Shown: in pieces, positions 12,346 to 20,985 of the stretch
Position numbering within the stretch: position 1 is the stretch's first letter
Layout of the letters: each line of letters opens with the position of its first letter
NCBI GenBank assembly: GCA_028284265.1
Contig: JANQRZ010000003.1
Coordinates: 124,001-188,000 of the forward strand
Direction of reading: 5' to 3'
DNA from: Rhodothermales bacterium
GTDB lineage: Bacteria; Bacteroidota; Rhodothermia; Rhodothermales; JANQRZ01
DNA length: 64,000 nt
The notes under the pieces: model-generated
Seen by the model: only the letters and a program-made list of their open reading frames with translations
Told to the model about the DNA's origin: nothing
The model's database searches: none
Position numbers and translations under genes: made by a program

Positions 12346-14418
12346 CTAGTGCAGGAGCGTGAGGCGCTGCGTCTGCACGGTGCCTGCTGTTTCGAGCCGG
12401 ACGAGGTACGACCCCGACGGCAGCGTGCGCCCGTCGAGCACCGCTGTGTGGCGGCCCGCCTCGACCTCGCCATCGAGCAGCACGGCGACGGTGCGCCCGA
12501 GCACGTCGTACACCGTCAGCGTGACATGACCTGCTTCGGGCACGACGAAGCCGAGCGTGGTTTGCTCGGCGAACGGGTTGGGGTAGGCTGCGTCCAAGGC
12601 GACCGATGCTGGTAGCCCGCTCGTGCTCGATACCTCCGGCGCGTTCTCGGTGCGGGCGTTTGTCCACGGCGTCACGTCCTGCACCGACCACGCCGCCGGA
12701 CCCGATGGGCGCGCTGTGCCCTGCACGGTGAGAATGAAGCACGACTCGTCGACCACCGTGTTGGGGAAGACCCCGAGACGGAGGCAGTAGGTGTATTGCC
12801 CGGCGGGGGCGTTGCCCGGCACCGCCTGCGTGTAGGTGCCATTCTGAGAGAAACCGGCCGGGAGTGTGCCCGCGAGGATCACGGCCTGCGCCACCGTTGC
12901 CCCGCCGCTCGTGCGGGCGTTGAACCAGAGCTGACCCGAGGCTGGGGCGGCGGTGTTGTTGTCGACGGTGTAGGCGAAACTGACGCCTATGGTGGGGAGG
13001 ACAATGCGCGGGGTCGTGTTCCGGGCCGAGAGGTCGAGCGGGGGAGTGGGGCCGAAGATGTAGGCCGTACCGCAAGCACTGAGATTATCGGCACAAAGGC
13101 CATCGGCGGCTCCGACGAGGGCGCGCTCGCCTGAGAGTGCCACGGAGTAGCCGACGGAGGAGTCCAGTCCGTCGCCAGCGATGAGCCTCTGCTCTTCGCT
13201 CCACAGTCCCGTACCCGCATCCAGAGCGAACACGTAGGCTGCGCCTTCACCGGAGGTACTGTTTTCGGCCCCGGTCGCCCCAATGAGAGCACGCTCGCCT
13301 TCGAGCGCCACGGACCAGCCGAACTCTGCACCCACGCCGCCATCGGAGGGAATGACTTTCTGCTCCTCGACCCACTGCTGCCCCAGCGGTTGTGAGCCAT
13401 CAAAGCCAAAGTAATAGGCCGCGGAGAAGCCTGGTGCCCCGAAGAGCGCACGCTCGCTTGAGAGTGCGACAGAGAAGCCAAATCCAGCTAACTCAGCGAA
13501 GTCAGAAGCGTTGATTTTCTGCTCCTCGACCCACTGCTGACCCGGCGGTTGCGAGCCATCGAAGCTGAAGAAATAAGCCGAACCGCATCTCGTAATGTTG
13601 ATTGCGCCACCGCAGTTATCATCGAAGGGAGCCGCGACGAAAGCGTGGTCGCCGTCGAGTGCCACGGAGAATCCGAACTGGGCTAACACAGAGACAGTAG
13701 GTGTGTTGACTTTGGCCTCTTCCACCCAAGAAGTCCCGTCGTAGCGGAAGAAATAGGCCGCGCCCGAAGGGGAGGAGCCCGGTGCACCGATGAGGACGCG
13801 GTCGCCCGAGAGCGCGAGCGAGGAGCCGAACACAGCGAATCCATCCTCGTCGGAAGCGGCGAGCTTCTGCCGCTCTACCCACTGCGTGCCATCGAACTCG
13901 AAGAAGTAAACCGCACCGCAGGCCTGGTCTCCGCCGGAAGCGCAGTCGTCATCATCGGCCCCGATGAGGGCATGGTCGCCTTCAAGCGCGACGGAGTAGC
14001 CAAATTGGTCGAACGTCTCAGCGTCGGGAGCGGAGGCTGTGAGCTTCTGCTCTTCGCTCCAAGTGCCCGTGGTAGAGTCAAAGGCGAACATGTAGGCCGC
14101 GCCACATCGGAGTGAACCGTCTGCACAGGCGTGGTCGCGCGCTCCGATGAGAGCACGGTCTCCTGAGAGTGCCACCGACCAGGCGAATGCGTCACTCCCT
14201 GCACCATCGGAGGCGTTGAGCTTGGTCTCTTGGCTCAGCGTTTCGGTCATGGAGCGGGCCAGCCCTGCCGGGACCGCGTCGCCGTGGGCTTCGGACAGCG
14301 CCGCCGCCACGCGGGCTTCGAGGTCGGGAGCCGGTTGCGCCGCCGCCGGGAGGACGGTCGCGGCGAGCAGCGCGAGGAAGAGGAGGGGGCGGGTCAGCAG
14401 AGCGCGAGAACGTGTCAT
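12346..14418 (-). CDS. Secreted seven-repeat FG-GAP propeller protein with T9SS sorting domain
   Basis: A 690-residue exported protein with a signal peptide of about 28 residues ending PAAAQ. Seven repeats follow, each with an FGxSVALxGDRALIGA-like core (FAWSVALSGDRALIGA, FGYSVALEGDHALIGA, FGSSLALSGDRVLIGA and so on). Seven is the number expected for one closed seven-bladed FG-GAP/integrin-alpha-like propeller. An Ig-like module comes next (DNNTAAPASGQLWFNA, GNAPAGQYTY), then the T9SS sorting domain (AYPNPFAEQ, LTVYDVLGRTVAVL, LPSGSYLVRL). An adhesive or scaffolding surface role is inferred. Confidence 0.85.
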   Translation of the reverse strand: MTRSRALLTRPLLFLALLAATVLPAAAQPAPDLEARVAAALSEAHGDAVPAGLARSMTETLSQETKLNASDGAGSDAFAWSVALSGDRALIGARDHACADGSLRCGAAYMFAFDSTTGTWSEEQKLTASAPDAETFDQFGYSVALEGDHALIGADDDDCASGGDQACGAVYFFEFDGTQWVERQKLAASDEDGFAVFGSSLALSGDRVLIGAPGSSPSGAAYFFRYDGTSWVEEAKVNTPTVSVLAQFGFSVALDGDHAFVAAPFDDNCGGAINITRCGSAYFFSFDGSQPPGQQWVEEQKINASDFAELAGFGFSVALSSERALFGAPGFSAAYYFGFDGSQPLGQQWVEEQKVIPSDGGVGAEFGWSVALEGERALIGATGAENSTSGEGAAYVFALDAGTGLWSEEQRLIAGDGLDSSVGYSVALSGERALVGAADGLCADNLSACGTAYIFGPTPPLDLSARNTTPRIVLPTIGVSFAYTVDNNTAAPASGQLWFNARTSGGATVAQAVILAGTLPAGFSQNGTYTQAVPGNAPAGQYTYCLRLGVFPNTVVDESCFILTVQGTARPSGPAAWSVQDVTPWTNARTENAPEVSSTSGLPASVALDAAYPNPFAEQTTLGFVVPEAGHVTLTVYDVLGRTVAVLLDGEVEAGRHTAVLDGRTLPSGSYLVRLETAGTVQTQRLTLLH

Positions 14419-14598
14419 GGCGGTGCAGGAAGAGTAAGAAAGAAGGCCGGAAGATAGGGCAAGCGTTGCAGAGTTAATCGGTTACGTCTGGCGCATACGG
14501 TAAGCGCTTTTGGATCAGCACGTCTGACACATGCACCCATCGGCGAAGCGTTGCGGGCAGTACCTTGAGTGAGCAACCGCACCTCAGCCTCCCGCCCG

Positions 14599-15390
14599 AT
14601 GCCCGACGCCCAACGCCCCCTCGCCGACCGCCACGCCATCGTCACCGGCGGAGGCCGCGGGATCGGAGCCGCCATCGTCCGCCGACTGGCCGACCTCGGT
14701 GCCTCCATCTCGCTCATGGGCCGCACGCCCTCGCCGCTCTACGCTCTCGCCGACGAACTCACCGAGGCTCACCCGCAATCCTTCGCCGCCGTCCCGGTAG
14801 ACGTGACCGATGGTGCCCGCGTCGAGGCTGCCTTCGCCGAGGCCCGCGCCGCGCTCGGCCCGGTCGCCCTCCTCGTCAACAACGCGGGGGCGGTCGACAG
14901 CGTGCCGTTCGGGAAGATGGCGGCGGACCAGTGGGACCGGATGCTCGACGTGAACCTGACGAGCGCCTATCGCTGCACCCGTCACGCGCTGCCCGACATG
15001 GTCAAGGCCGGGTGGGGGCGGATCGTCAACATCGCCAGCACCGCCGGGGTGACGGGCTATCCCTACGTCACGGCTTATTGTGCCGCCAAGCACGGCATGA
15101 TCGGGCTGACGCGGGCGCTCGCGCTCGAAGTGGTCAAGACCGGCGTCACCGTCAACGCCGTCTGCCCCGGCTACACCGACACGGACCTCGTCACGGGATC
15201 GGTCGAGACGCTCGCCGAGAAGACCGGTCGCTCGGCGGACGAGTTGCGGCAGGGCCTCGAACGGCAGAGTCCGCTCGGGCGGATGCTCACGCCGGACGAG
15301 GTGGCGAGCGCCGTCGCGTGGTTGTGTCATCCGGAGCAGGCGGCTATCACGGGGCAGCGCCTGATTATCTCGGGCGGAGAAGTGCTCTAG
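14599..15390 (+). CDS. Short-chain dehydrogenase/reductase, aryl-CoA cluster
   Basis: A 263-residue classical SDR: nucleotide motif VTGGGRGIG, structural LLVNNAGA, catalytic Ser in IASTAGV and YCAAK (YxxxK). It ends in the LVTG...TGQRLIISGG pattern common in 3-hydroxyacyl-type dehydrogenases. It is followed after 51 bases by an enoyl-CoA hydratase and then an acyl-CoA dehydrogenase. This supports a role in beta-oxidation-like processing of the ring after 2-aminobenzoyl-CoA dearomatisation. A GTG at 14569 is an alternative start; ATG 14599 gives the usual short leader before the Rossmann motif. Confidence 0.82.
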   Translation: MPDAQRPLADRHAIVTGGGRGIGAAIVRRLADLGASISLMGRTPSPLYALADELTEAHPQSFAAVPVDVTDGARVEAAFAEARAALGPVALLVNNAGAVDSVPFGKMAADQWDRMLDVNLTSAYRCTRHALPDMVKAGWGRIVNIASTAGVTGYPYVTAYCAAKHGMIGLTRALALEVVKTGVTVNAVCPGYTDTDLVTGSVETLAEKTGRSADELRQGLERQSPLGRMLTPDEVASAVAWLCHPEQAAITGQRLIISGGEVL

Positions 15391-15441
15391 GCGATAGCTT
15401 CCGGGGACATTGCCACTCCTTCCTTCGCACCGATCGCACCG

Positions 15442-16251
15442 ATGAATCCCGATACCTTCGCCCCTGAGCATTTCCGCTGGTCCTTCGCCGACCGCGTCGC
15501 CACCGTCACGCTCAACCGGCCCGAGCGCAAGAACCCACTCACATTTGAGTCCTACGCCGAGTTGCGTGACACCTTCCGCGCGTTGGTCTACACCGACGAG
15601 GTCAAGGCCGTCGTGCTCGTCGGGGCAGGTGGCAACTTCTCTTCCGGCGGCGACGTGCACGAGATCATCGGGCCGCTGACCAAGATGGACATGCCCGAAC
15701 TCCTCCGGTTTACCCGGATGACGGGCGACCTTGTCAAGGCGATCAAGGGCTGCCCGCAGCCGGTCATCGCGGCGGTGGATGGCGTGTGCGTCGGGGCCGG
15801 AGCGATCATGGCGATGGCATCGGACCTACGGATCGGGACGCCGGAGAGCAAGGTAGCCTTTTTGTTCACCCGCGTCGGCCTCGCCGGGTGCGACATGGGC
15901 GCGTGCGCGATTCTTCCTCGGATCATCGGTCAAGGTCGCGCCGCCGAACTGCTCTACACCGGACGGTCGATGGGGGGCGACGAGGCCCATGCGTGGGGCT
16001 TCTACAACCAGCTCGCCGGGTCGGACGATGTGCTGGAACAGGCGCAGCACCTCGCCCACACCCTCGCCCACGGCCCGACCTTCGCCCACATGATGACCAA
16101 GACGATGCTCGACCAAGAGTGGAGCATGGGCATCGAGCAGGCCATCGAAGCCGAGGCACAGGCGCAGGCGATCTGCATGCAGACAAACGACTTCGAGCGG
16201 GCCTACCGCGCCTTCGTCGCCAAAGAGCGCCCGACCTTCGAGGGCGACTGA
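15442..16251 (+). CDS. Enoyl-CoA hydratase/isomerase family protein
   Basis: A 269-residue crotonase-fold protein: [15 protein letters not shown], the oxyanion-hole motif NFSSGGDV and [19 protein letters not shown]. The region normally holding the first catalytic glutamate reads [15 protein letters not shown], so that position appears to be arginine. The second glutamate seems kept in RAAELLYTG. Divergent crotonases of this kind occur in aerobic aryl-CoA clusters. The stop codon overlaps the next gene's ATG by one base, a strong sign of co-translation. The precise reaction (hydration or ring hydrolysis) cannot be fixed from sequence. Confidence 0.83.
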   Translation: MNPDTFAPEHFRWSFADRVATVTLNRPERKNPLTFESYAELRDTFRALVYTDEVKAVVLVGAGGNFSSGGDVHEIIGPLTKMDMPELLRFTRMTGDLVKAIKGCPQPVIAAVDGVCVGAGAIMAMASDLRIGTPESKVAFLFTRVGLAGCDMGACAILPRIIGQGRAAELLYTGRSMGGDEAHAWGFYNQLAGSDDVLEQAQHLAHTLAHGPTFAHMMTKTMLDQEWSMGIEQAIEAEAQAQAICMQTNDFERAYRAFVAKERPTFEGD

Positions 16252-17408
16252 TGCGCCCGCCGTCCCATCTCGCCCTGCCCTTCTTCGAGGCACACCACCG
16301 CGACCTCGCGCATGAACTTGGCGTGTGGGCGGCGGAGCACGTCGAAGAGGAGCCAGAAGACGAAACCGAAGCGTGTCGGTCGCTCGTTCGGGCGATGGGG
16401 GAAGTGGGGTGGCTGACGTTGTGCGTACCCTCGCCCGCCGGTCGGTTTGAGCAGCTCGACGTGCGGAGCCTCTGCCTCGCCCGCGAGACGCTCGGCTACC
16501 GCTCGGCCCTCGCCGACTTCGCCTTTGCGATGCAGGGTCTCGGGGCTGGACCGATCTCGTTGTTCGGAAACGAGGAGCAGCGCGAGGCCTATCTGCCCGC
16601 CGTCGCCCGAGGCGAGAAGGTCGCGGCCTTCGCGCTCTCCGAGGCTGAAGCCGGGTCCGACGTAGCTGCCCTCGCTACGACCGCCACGCCCGATGGCGAA
16701 GGCTTCGTACTCAACGGCGAGAAGACGTGGATCTCAAATGCGGGCATCGCCGACTTCTACGTCGTCTTCGCCCGTACCGGCGAGGGGTCGCGCGGCCTCA
16801 GCGCCTTCATCGTGGACGCTGGTACGCCAGGCCTCGACGACACTGCATCGATTCCGCTCATCGCGCCACACCCGCTCGGCACGCTCACGTTCACCGACTG
16901 CCGGGTGCCGCGCTCGGCGCTGATCGGCGAGCCGGGGCACGGGATGCGAATCGCCCTCTCGACGCTTGACGTGTTTCGCACGACGGTCGGGGCTGCCGCG
17001 CTCGGCTTTGCCCTGCGGGCACTCGATGAAACGCTTCGCCACGTCCGCTGCCGCGAACTCTTCGGCGGGACCCTCGCCGACCTGCCGGTCGTCCAGAGCA
17101 AGCTGGCCGTGATGGCGACCGAGATCGACGCGAGCGCGGGGCTGGTCTACCGCGCTGCCTGGACCAAAGACGCCGGGGCCGAGCGCGTCACCAAGGAGGC
17201 CGCGATGGCGAAAGCCTACGCGACCGAAGCCGCGCAGCGCGTGATCGACGCAGCGGTGCAGCTTTTTGGCGGGCACGGCGTCACAACAGGCTCGGTCGTC
17301 GAGCGACTCTATCGCGATATCCGTCCGCTTCGTATCTATGAGGGCGCGACCGAAATCCAGCACCTCGTCATCGCCCGCCAACTGCTGAATGAGGCGGAGT
17401 CCAACTAA
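16251..17408 (+). CDS. Acyl-CoA dehydrogenase
   Basis: A 385-residue FAD-dependent acyl-CoA dehydrogenase. Visible motifs are [26 protein letters not shown], the FAD/C-terminal segment [20 protein letters not shown] and IYEGATEIQ near the C-terminus, with the glutamate position typical of the catalytic base. It overlaps the hydratase by one base. In this cluster it would oxidise the alicyclic or ring-opened CoA thioester produced from aminobenzoyl-CoA. That substrate is inferred from neighbours. Confidence 0.88.
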   Translation: MRPPSHLALPFFEAHHRDLAHELGVWAAEHVEEEPEDETEACRSLVRAMGEVGWLTLCVPSPAGRFEQLDVRSLCLARETLGYRSALADFAFAMQGLGAGPISLFGNEEQREAYLPAVARGEKVAAFALSEAEAGSDVAALATTATPDGEGFVLNGEKTWISNAGIADFYVVFARTGEGSRGLSAFIVDAGTPGLDDTASIPLIAPHPLGTLTFTDCRVPRSALIGEPGHGMRIALSTLDVFRTTVGAAALGFALRALDETLRHVRCRELFGGTLADLPVVQSKLAVMATEIDASAGLVYRAAWTKDAGAERVTKEAAMAKAYATEAAQRVIDAAVQLFGGHGVTTGSVVERLYRDIRPLRIYEGATEIQHLVIARQLLNEAESN

Positions 17409-17423
17409 ACTCTCTGTGTCATG

Positions 17424-17511
17424 TCATCTTGAGCGGAGGCCCCAAGGGCCGAAGTCGAAAGATCTCTCTAGGCAGTCTCGTTAGAGATCCCTCGACTTCG
17501 CTCGGGATGAC
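17424..17511. repeat. GTCAT-bounded palindromic repeat, copy C
   Basis: Runs from GTCATCTTGAGCGGAGG to CTTCGCTCGGGATGAC between the dehydrogenase and the Rid-family gene. Inner AGATCTCTCTA and TTAGAGATCC segments pair. An in-frame upstream extension of the Rid gene would be encoded by this repeat, which argues against that longer start. Confidence 0.75.
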
Positions 17512-17524
17512 GAGAAAAAGAACT

Positions 17525-17914
17525 ATGACGATTCTCCAACCGCCGGACTGGGCACGACCGAAAGGCTACGCGAACGGTATCCTCGCCGAAGGTCGGCTGC
17601 TGTTCGCGGCCGGACAGATCGGGTGGGACGCCGAGCAGCGACTCGTCGCGGGCGGCCTCGTCGCGCAGACCGAGCAGGCGCTTCGCAACATCGTCGCCGT
17701 GCTGCGAGAGGGTGGGGCCGGGCCGGAGCACATCGCCCGAATGACGTGGTACGTCACAGACAAGCACGCCTACAACGCCGCACTCGCCGAGATCGGGCAG
17801 GCGTACCGCGCTGTGATCGGCAAACACTATCCGACCATGACGCTCGTCGAGGTGGCCGATCTGCTCGAACCCGGCGCACAGGTGGAAATTGAGGCCACGG
17901 CGGTCGTACCCTGA
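17525..17914 (+). CDS. Rid-family (YjgF/YER057c/UK114) protein
   Basis: A 129-residue single-domain protein: FAAGQIGWD, TEQALRNIVAVLREGG and VEVADLLEPGAQVEIEA match the Rid fold. Canonical RidA carries an arginine in the ARSxVEV region that binds the carboxylate of imine substrates. Here the equivalent reads TMTLVEV with no arginine, so imine deaminase activity of the RidA kind is doubtful. Rid members occur in aromatic amine pathways, and the position between the acyl-CoA dehydrogenase and the CoA ligase suggests handling of an enamine or imine released from the amino-substituted ring. ATG 17525 avoids the repeat-encoded extension. Confidence 0.85.
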   Translation: MTILQPPDWARPKGYANGILAEGRLLFAAGQIGWDAEQRLVAGGLVAQTEQALRNIVAVLREGGAGPEHIARMTWYVTDKHAYNAALAEIGQAYRAVIGKHYPTMTLVEVADLLEPGAQVEIEATAVVP

Positions 17915-18019
17915 GGAGTAACAGCGTGTGAGGGACAGCGCGTGTGAGTGTGGCTCGACCCTGACCCGGAGATGCACCCTCATACGCCCATACTCTCTCA
18001 CTCCCTCACCTCCACATCG

Positions 18020-19639
18020 ATGGAACCCTCCGCCCACCGCGACACCTTCGCCCGCGATCATCTTCCGCCGCAGGACCTCTGGCCCGACCTGATCCTCGAA
18101 GGCGACTTCGCCTACCCGCCGCGCCTCAACTGTGCTGTCGAACTCCTCGATAAGAACGTAGAGCAGGGCGAAGGAGACCGCGTGCTCTTCCACACCCCCG
18201 ACGGGACGCAGACCTATGTCGAGTTTTTGTTCGAAGTCAACCGGATCGCGCACGTCCTCGTGGATGACCTCGGCCTCGTACCCGGCAACCGGGTGCTGCT
18301 GCGCGGGCCGAACACGCCGCGCCTCGCTGCGTGCTGGTTTGCCGTCGTCAAGGCGGGCGGCATCTGCGTCACGACGATGCCGCTGCTCCGGGCCTACGAG
18401 TTGACCTACACCGTCGAGAAGGCCCGCGTCAGCCACGCGCTCTGCGACGCCCACTTCCGCGACGAACTAGACAAGACGCTCGCTGAGACCGACCGCCTCG
18501 AATCGGTCGCCTATTTCCATTCCGACGCCGACGATGGTCTCGAAGCCCGAATGGCTGCGAAGCCCGACACGTTCGCCGCCGTGGATACCGCCGCTGACGA
18601 TGTGGTGCTGATCGGGTTTACGTCGGGCACGACGGGCAAGGCGAAGGCGACGATGCACTTCCACCGCGACGTGCTCGCCATCTGCGATGCCTTCCCGAAA
18701 TCCTGCCTCGACATCGGGCCGGACGACGTGGTGATCGGCTCGCCGCCGCTCGCGTTCACCTTCGGCCTCGGCGGCGATTTGCTGTTCCCGATGCGCGTCG
18801 GGGCGTCGTGTGCCTTCATCCCGAAGCCGAGCGTCGATACGATCCTCCAGACGATCCACGATTACGGCGCGACCGTCTGCTTTACCTCGCCGACAGCCTA
18901 CCGCGCTATGCTCGGTCGCTTGGATGAGTTCGACGTGTCGAGTCTCCGACAGTGCGTCTCCGCAGGCGAGCCGCTCCCGGCTCCGACGTTCTATGCATGG
19001 CACGAGGCGACCGGCATCAAAATCGTCGATGGCATCGGCTCGACCGAGATGCTGCACATCTTCATCTCGGCTCCCGAAGACGCCATCAAGCCCGGCACGA
19101 CCGGCAAGCCGATTCCCGGCTACGAGGCGAAGGTCGTGGACGACGACTTCGGCACCGAAGCCGCCCCCGGCACGGTCGGCTTCCTTGCCGTGCGCGGCCC
19201 GACAGGATGCCGCTACCTCGATGACCCGGAGCGGCAGCAATCGTATGTCAAGGATGGCTGGAACTATCCCGGCGACGCCTACCTCATGGACGAGGATGGC
19301 TACTTTCACTACCAGTCTCGCACCGACGACATGATCATCACCTCGGGCTACAACGTCTCCGGCCTTCAGGTCGAGAGCGTGCTCCTGAAGCACGAAGCGG
19401 TCGGGGAGTGCGGCGTGGTCGGCGTGCCGGACGAGGCGCGGGGGCACCTCGTCAAGGCGTTCATCGTGCTCCGCGAAGGGTTCGATGGGAGCGAGGCTCT
19501 CGTCAAGGAATTGCAGGACTTCGTCAAGGCGGAGATCGCACCGTACAAATACCCACGCGCCATCGCGTTCATGGACGCCCTGCCGCGCACGCAGACCGGC
19601 AAGCTCCAGCGCTTCCGGTTGCGGGAACAGGAGGGGTAG
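18020..19639 (+). CDS. Aryl-CoA ligase, probably 2-aminobenzoate-CoA ligase
   Basis: A 539-residue adenylate-forming enzyme with the P-loop-like FTSGTTGKAKATMHFH, the SPPLAFTFGLGGDLLFP core, GIGSTEM, YPGDAYLMDEDGY and the C-terminal lysine motif PRTQTGKLQRFRL. The SPPLAFTFGLGG segment is typical of benzoate/2-aminobenzoate-CoA ligases. It would activate anthranilate to the CoA thioester used by the fused monooxygenase at 5903-8212. In-frame starts exist at 17948 and 17972, but the ATG at 18020 directly precedes the conserved N-terminus (DTFARDHLPP). The substrate is assigned by context. Confidence 0.78.
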   Translation: MEPSAHRDTFARDHLPPQDLWPDLILEGDFAYPPRLNCAVELLDKNVEQGEGDRVLFHTPDGTQTYVEFLFEVNRIAHVLVDDLGLVPGNRVLLRGPNTPRLAACWFAVVKAGGICVTTMPLLRAYELTYTVEKARVSHALCDAHFRDELDKTLAETDRLESVAYFHSDADDGLEARMAAKPDTFAAVDTAADDVVLIGFTSGTTGKAKATMHFHRDVLAICDAFPKSCLDIGPDDVVIGSPPLAFTFGLGGDLLFPMRVGASCAFIPKPSVDTILQTIHDYGATVCFTSPTAYRAMLGRLDEFDVSSLRQCVSAGEPLPAPTFYAWHEATGIKIVDGIGSTEMLHIFISAPEDAIKPGTTGKPIPGYEAKVVDDDFGTEAAPGTVGFLAVRGPTGCRYLDDPERQQSYVKDGWNYPGDAYLMDEDGYFHYQSRTDDMIITSGYNVSGLQVESVLLKHEAVGECGVVGVPDEARGHLVKAFIVLREGFDGSEALVKELQDFVKAEIAPYKYPRAIAFMDALPRTQTGKLQRFRLREQEG

Positions 19640-19642
19640 AGG

Positions 19643-20053
19643 TTACACCGTGACGCTCTCCGTCTTGGTGCCGTCTGACCCCTCGACCTCGACGTTGACC
19701 GTCAAGTCGCCGGGTCGCTCCGTGGTACTAACCCGCTTGGTGTATCTGGCCTTGCCAAGATTATCTCCCTCTGTGCCAGTCGTGAGCTTGATTGCATCCC
19801 CGATCCAGGGCGTGAACTTCAGCTCCGCACCTCCTAGAGGTTCGCCGTTGCAGGTGATCGTCACATCAACGCGCACGTTCCAGTTGCTGGCCGATCCGCC
19901 AACGGTCTTGGATGCACTGATGCCGATTTGATCCTTGGGGCAGTCTGTGGCGGTGAGGGTAATGGTTGGCGTAGACGGACCGGGGCAGCCGGCCCAGACA
20001 ATCATCAGGATCGCCGCGATGAGCGTTGGGGCGATGAGTTGGTATCGGGTCAT
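19643..20053 (-). CDS. Small lipoprotein of unknown function
   Basis: A 136-residue protein with a clear lipobox (LMIVWAGC, cysteine near residue 23) followed by an all-beta region (TITLTATDCPKDQIGIS, VRVDVTITCNGEPLGGAEL, LTVNVEVEGSDG) that looks like a single Ig-like domain. It converges with the CoA ligase, the stop codons being almost adjacent. A second lipoprotein lies 43 bases upstream on the same strand, so the two may form an operon. I do not recognise the family. Confidence 0.7.
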   Translation of the reverse strand: MTRYQLIAPTLIAAILMIVWAGCPGPSTPTITLTATDCPKDQIGISASKTVGGSASNWNVRVDVTITCNGEPLGGAELKFTPWIGDAIKLTTGTEGDNLGKARYTKRVSTTERPGDLTVNVEVEGSDGTKTESVTV

Positions 20054-20096
20054 GTCTCCTCCGCGTCTGGTGAACGTTGGAACAGGCGGTGCACCG

Positions 20097-20846
20097 TCAG
20101 AGCAGGTCCACTTGGGCGTTCGCTTTCAGGTCGGCAGAGGTGTCCGCCGTGCCGTTGGCTGTGATCTCGAACTCAAGCGTGTAGGTGCCGGGCGTCAGCA
20201 TGAAGGTGCCACTCGTGTCGGCGCGCTGGATGGTGTCTCCGCTGGGCATCGTACCATCGGCCTGCCCCCAGCGCTTGATGTCGAGAGTCGTCGGCGTCGC
20301 GCCGTTCTGGGCGAACTCGTACTTGGCTTGCGTGTCCGACCCCTGCACGGGTGGACCGGTCTGTCCCGGCGTGGCCGGGGCCGAGCGGATACGGGCCACG
20401 ACGAGGTAGTCCGCGAGGCCGCTGTCGAGCGCGACGGTCGCCGCGCTCTGGACCACGAGGCGACAGGTCGTGTCCGCCGCGACGGTAAAAGTGCTCGTCG
20501 CCTTCGTGTTGCCGAATGCGATGGCGAGGTCGGTCGGGTTGGCTCCCGGCTCGGCGTGGACATCGACCGCGATGTCGCGGTAGGTCGTCGGTGTGGAGGT
20601 TGCGGTCGTCAATTGGTCGGACGATGACGCCGTGGTGGTGGACCGGTAGTTGGTGGCCGGGCCGTTGCCGTTGTCCTTGTCGTCGGTGCTCCCGTGAACT
20701 TGGAACGCTTCGTTGGCCCCGAGTGTCGGCTTCGCCGTGCCCTGACCTCCGCCCCCGCCGTTGTCATCGTCGCCGCACCTCGCCAAGAACAGAATCGCCC
20801 CGATGCCGAGGAGGCAGGTGAGCAAGACCCGCTGTGTGTATCTCAT
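20097..20846 (-). CDS. Surface-type lipoprotein of unknown function
   Basis: A 249-residue lipoprotein with lipobox LFLARC (cysteine near residue 24). The cysteine is followed directly by GDDDN and five glycines. In Bacteroidota an acidic run just after the lipidated cysteine acts as a surface-export signal, so the protein may face outward. The rest is Thr/Ser-rich beta structure (YRDIAVDVHAEPGANPTDLAI, DTTCRLVVQSAATVAL, GTYTLEFEITANGTAD), consistent with a bacterial pre-peptidase-like or carbohydrate-binding fold, but no family is certain. Probably co-transcribed with the lipoprotein at 19643-20053. Confidence 0.7.
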   Translation of the reverse strand: MRYTQRVLLTCLLGIGAILFLARCGDDDNGGGGGQGTAKPTLGANEAFQVHGSTDDKDNGNGPATNYRSTTTASSSDQLTTATSTPTTYRDIAVDVHAEPGANPTDLAIAFGNTKATSTFTVAADTTCRLVVQSAATVALDSGLADYLVVARIRSAPATPGQTGPPVQGSDTQAKYEFAQNGATPTTLDIKRWGQADGTMPSGDTIQRADTSGTFMLTPGTYTLEFEITANGTADTSADLKANAQVDLL

Positions 20847-20985
20847 GGTACCTCGCAGGTGAGATGGATAGGGTCAAGGCCCATAGTAATAAAAATCTTG
20901 GACAATTGCATGGTGCTCTGTCCAGAAACGCTAGAACAACGCCCCGGCTGCGTCGTACTCGCCTGTCTTCTCACCCCACCGCCCG

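Noticed and set aside
17429-17524. N-terminal extension of the Rid protein
   Set aside because: It is encoded by the palindromic repeat and is absent from Rid proteins.
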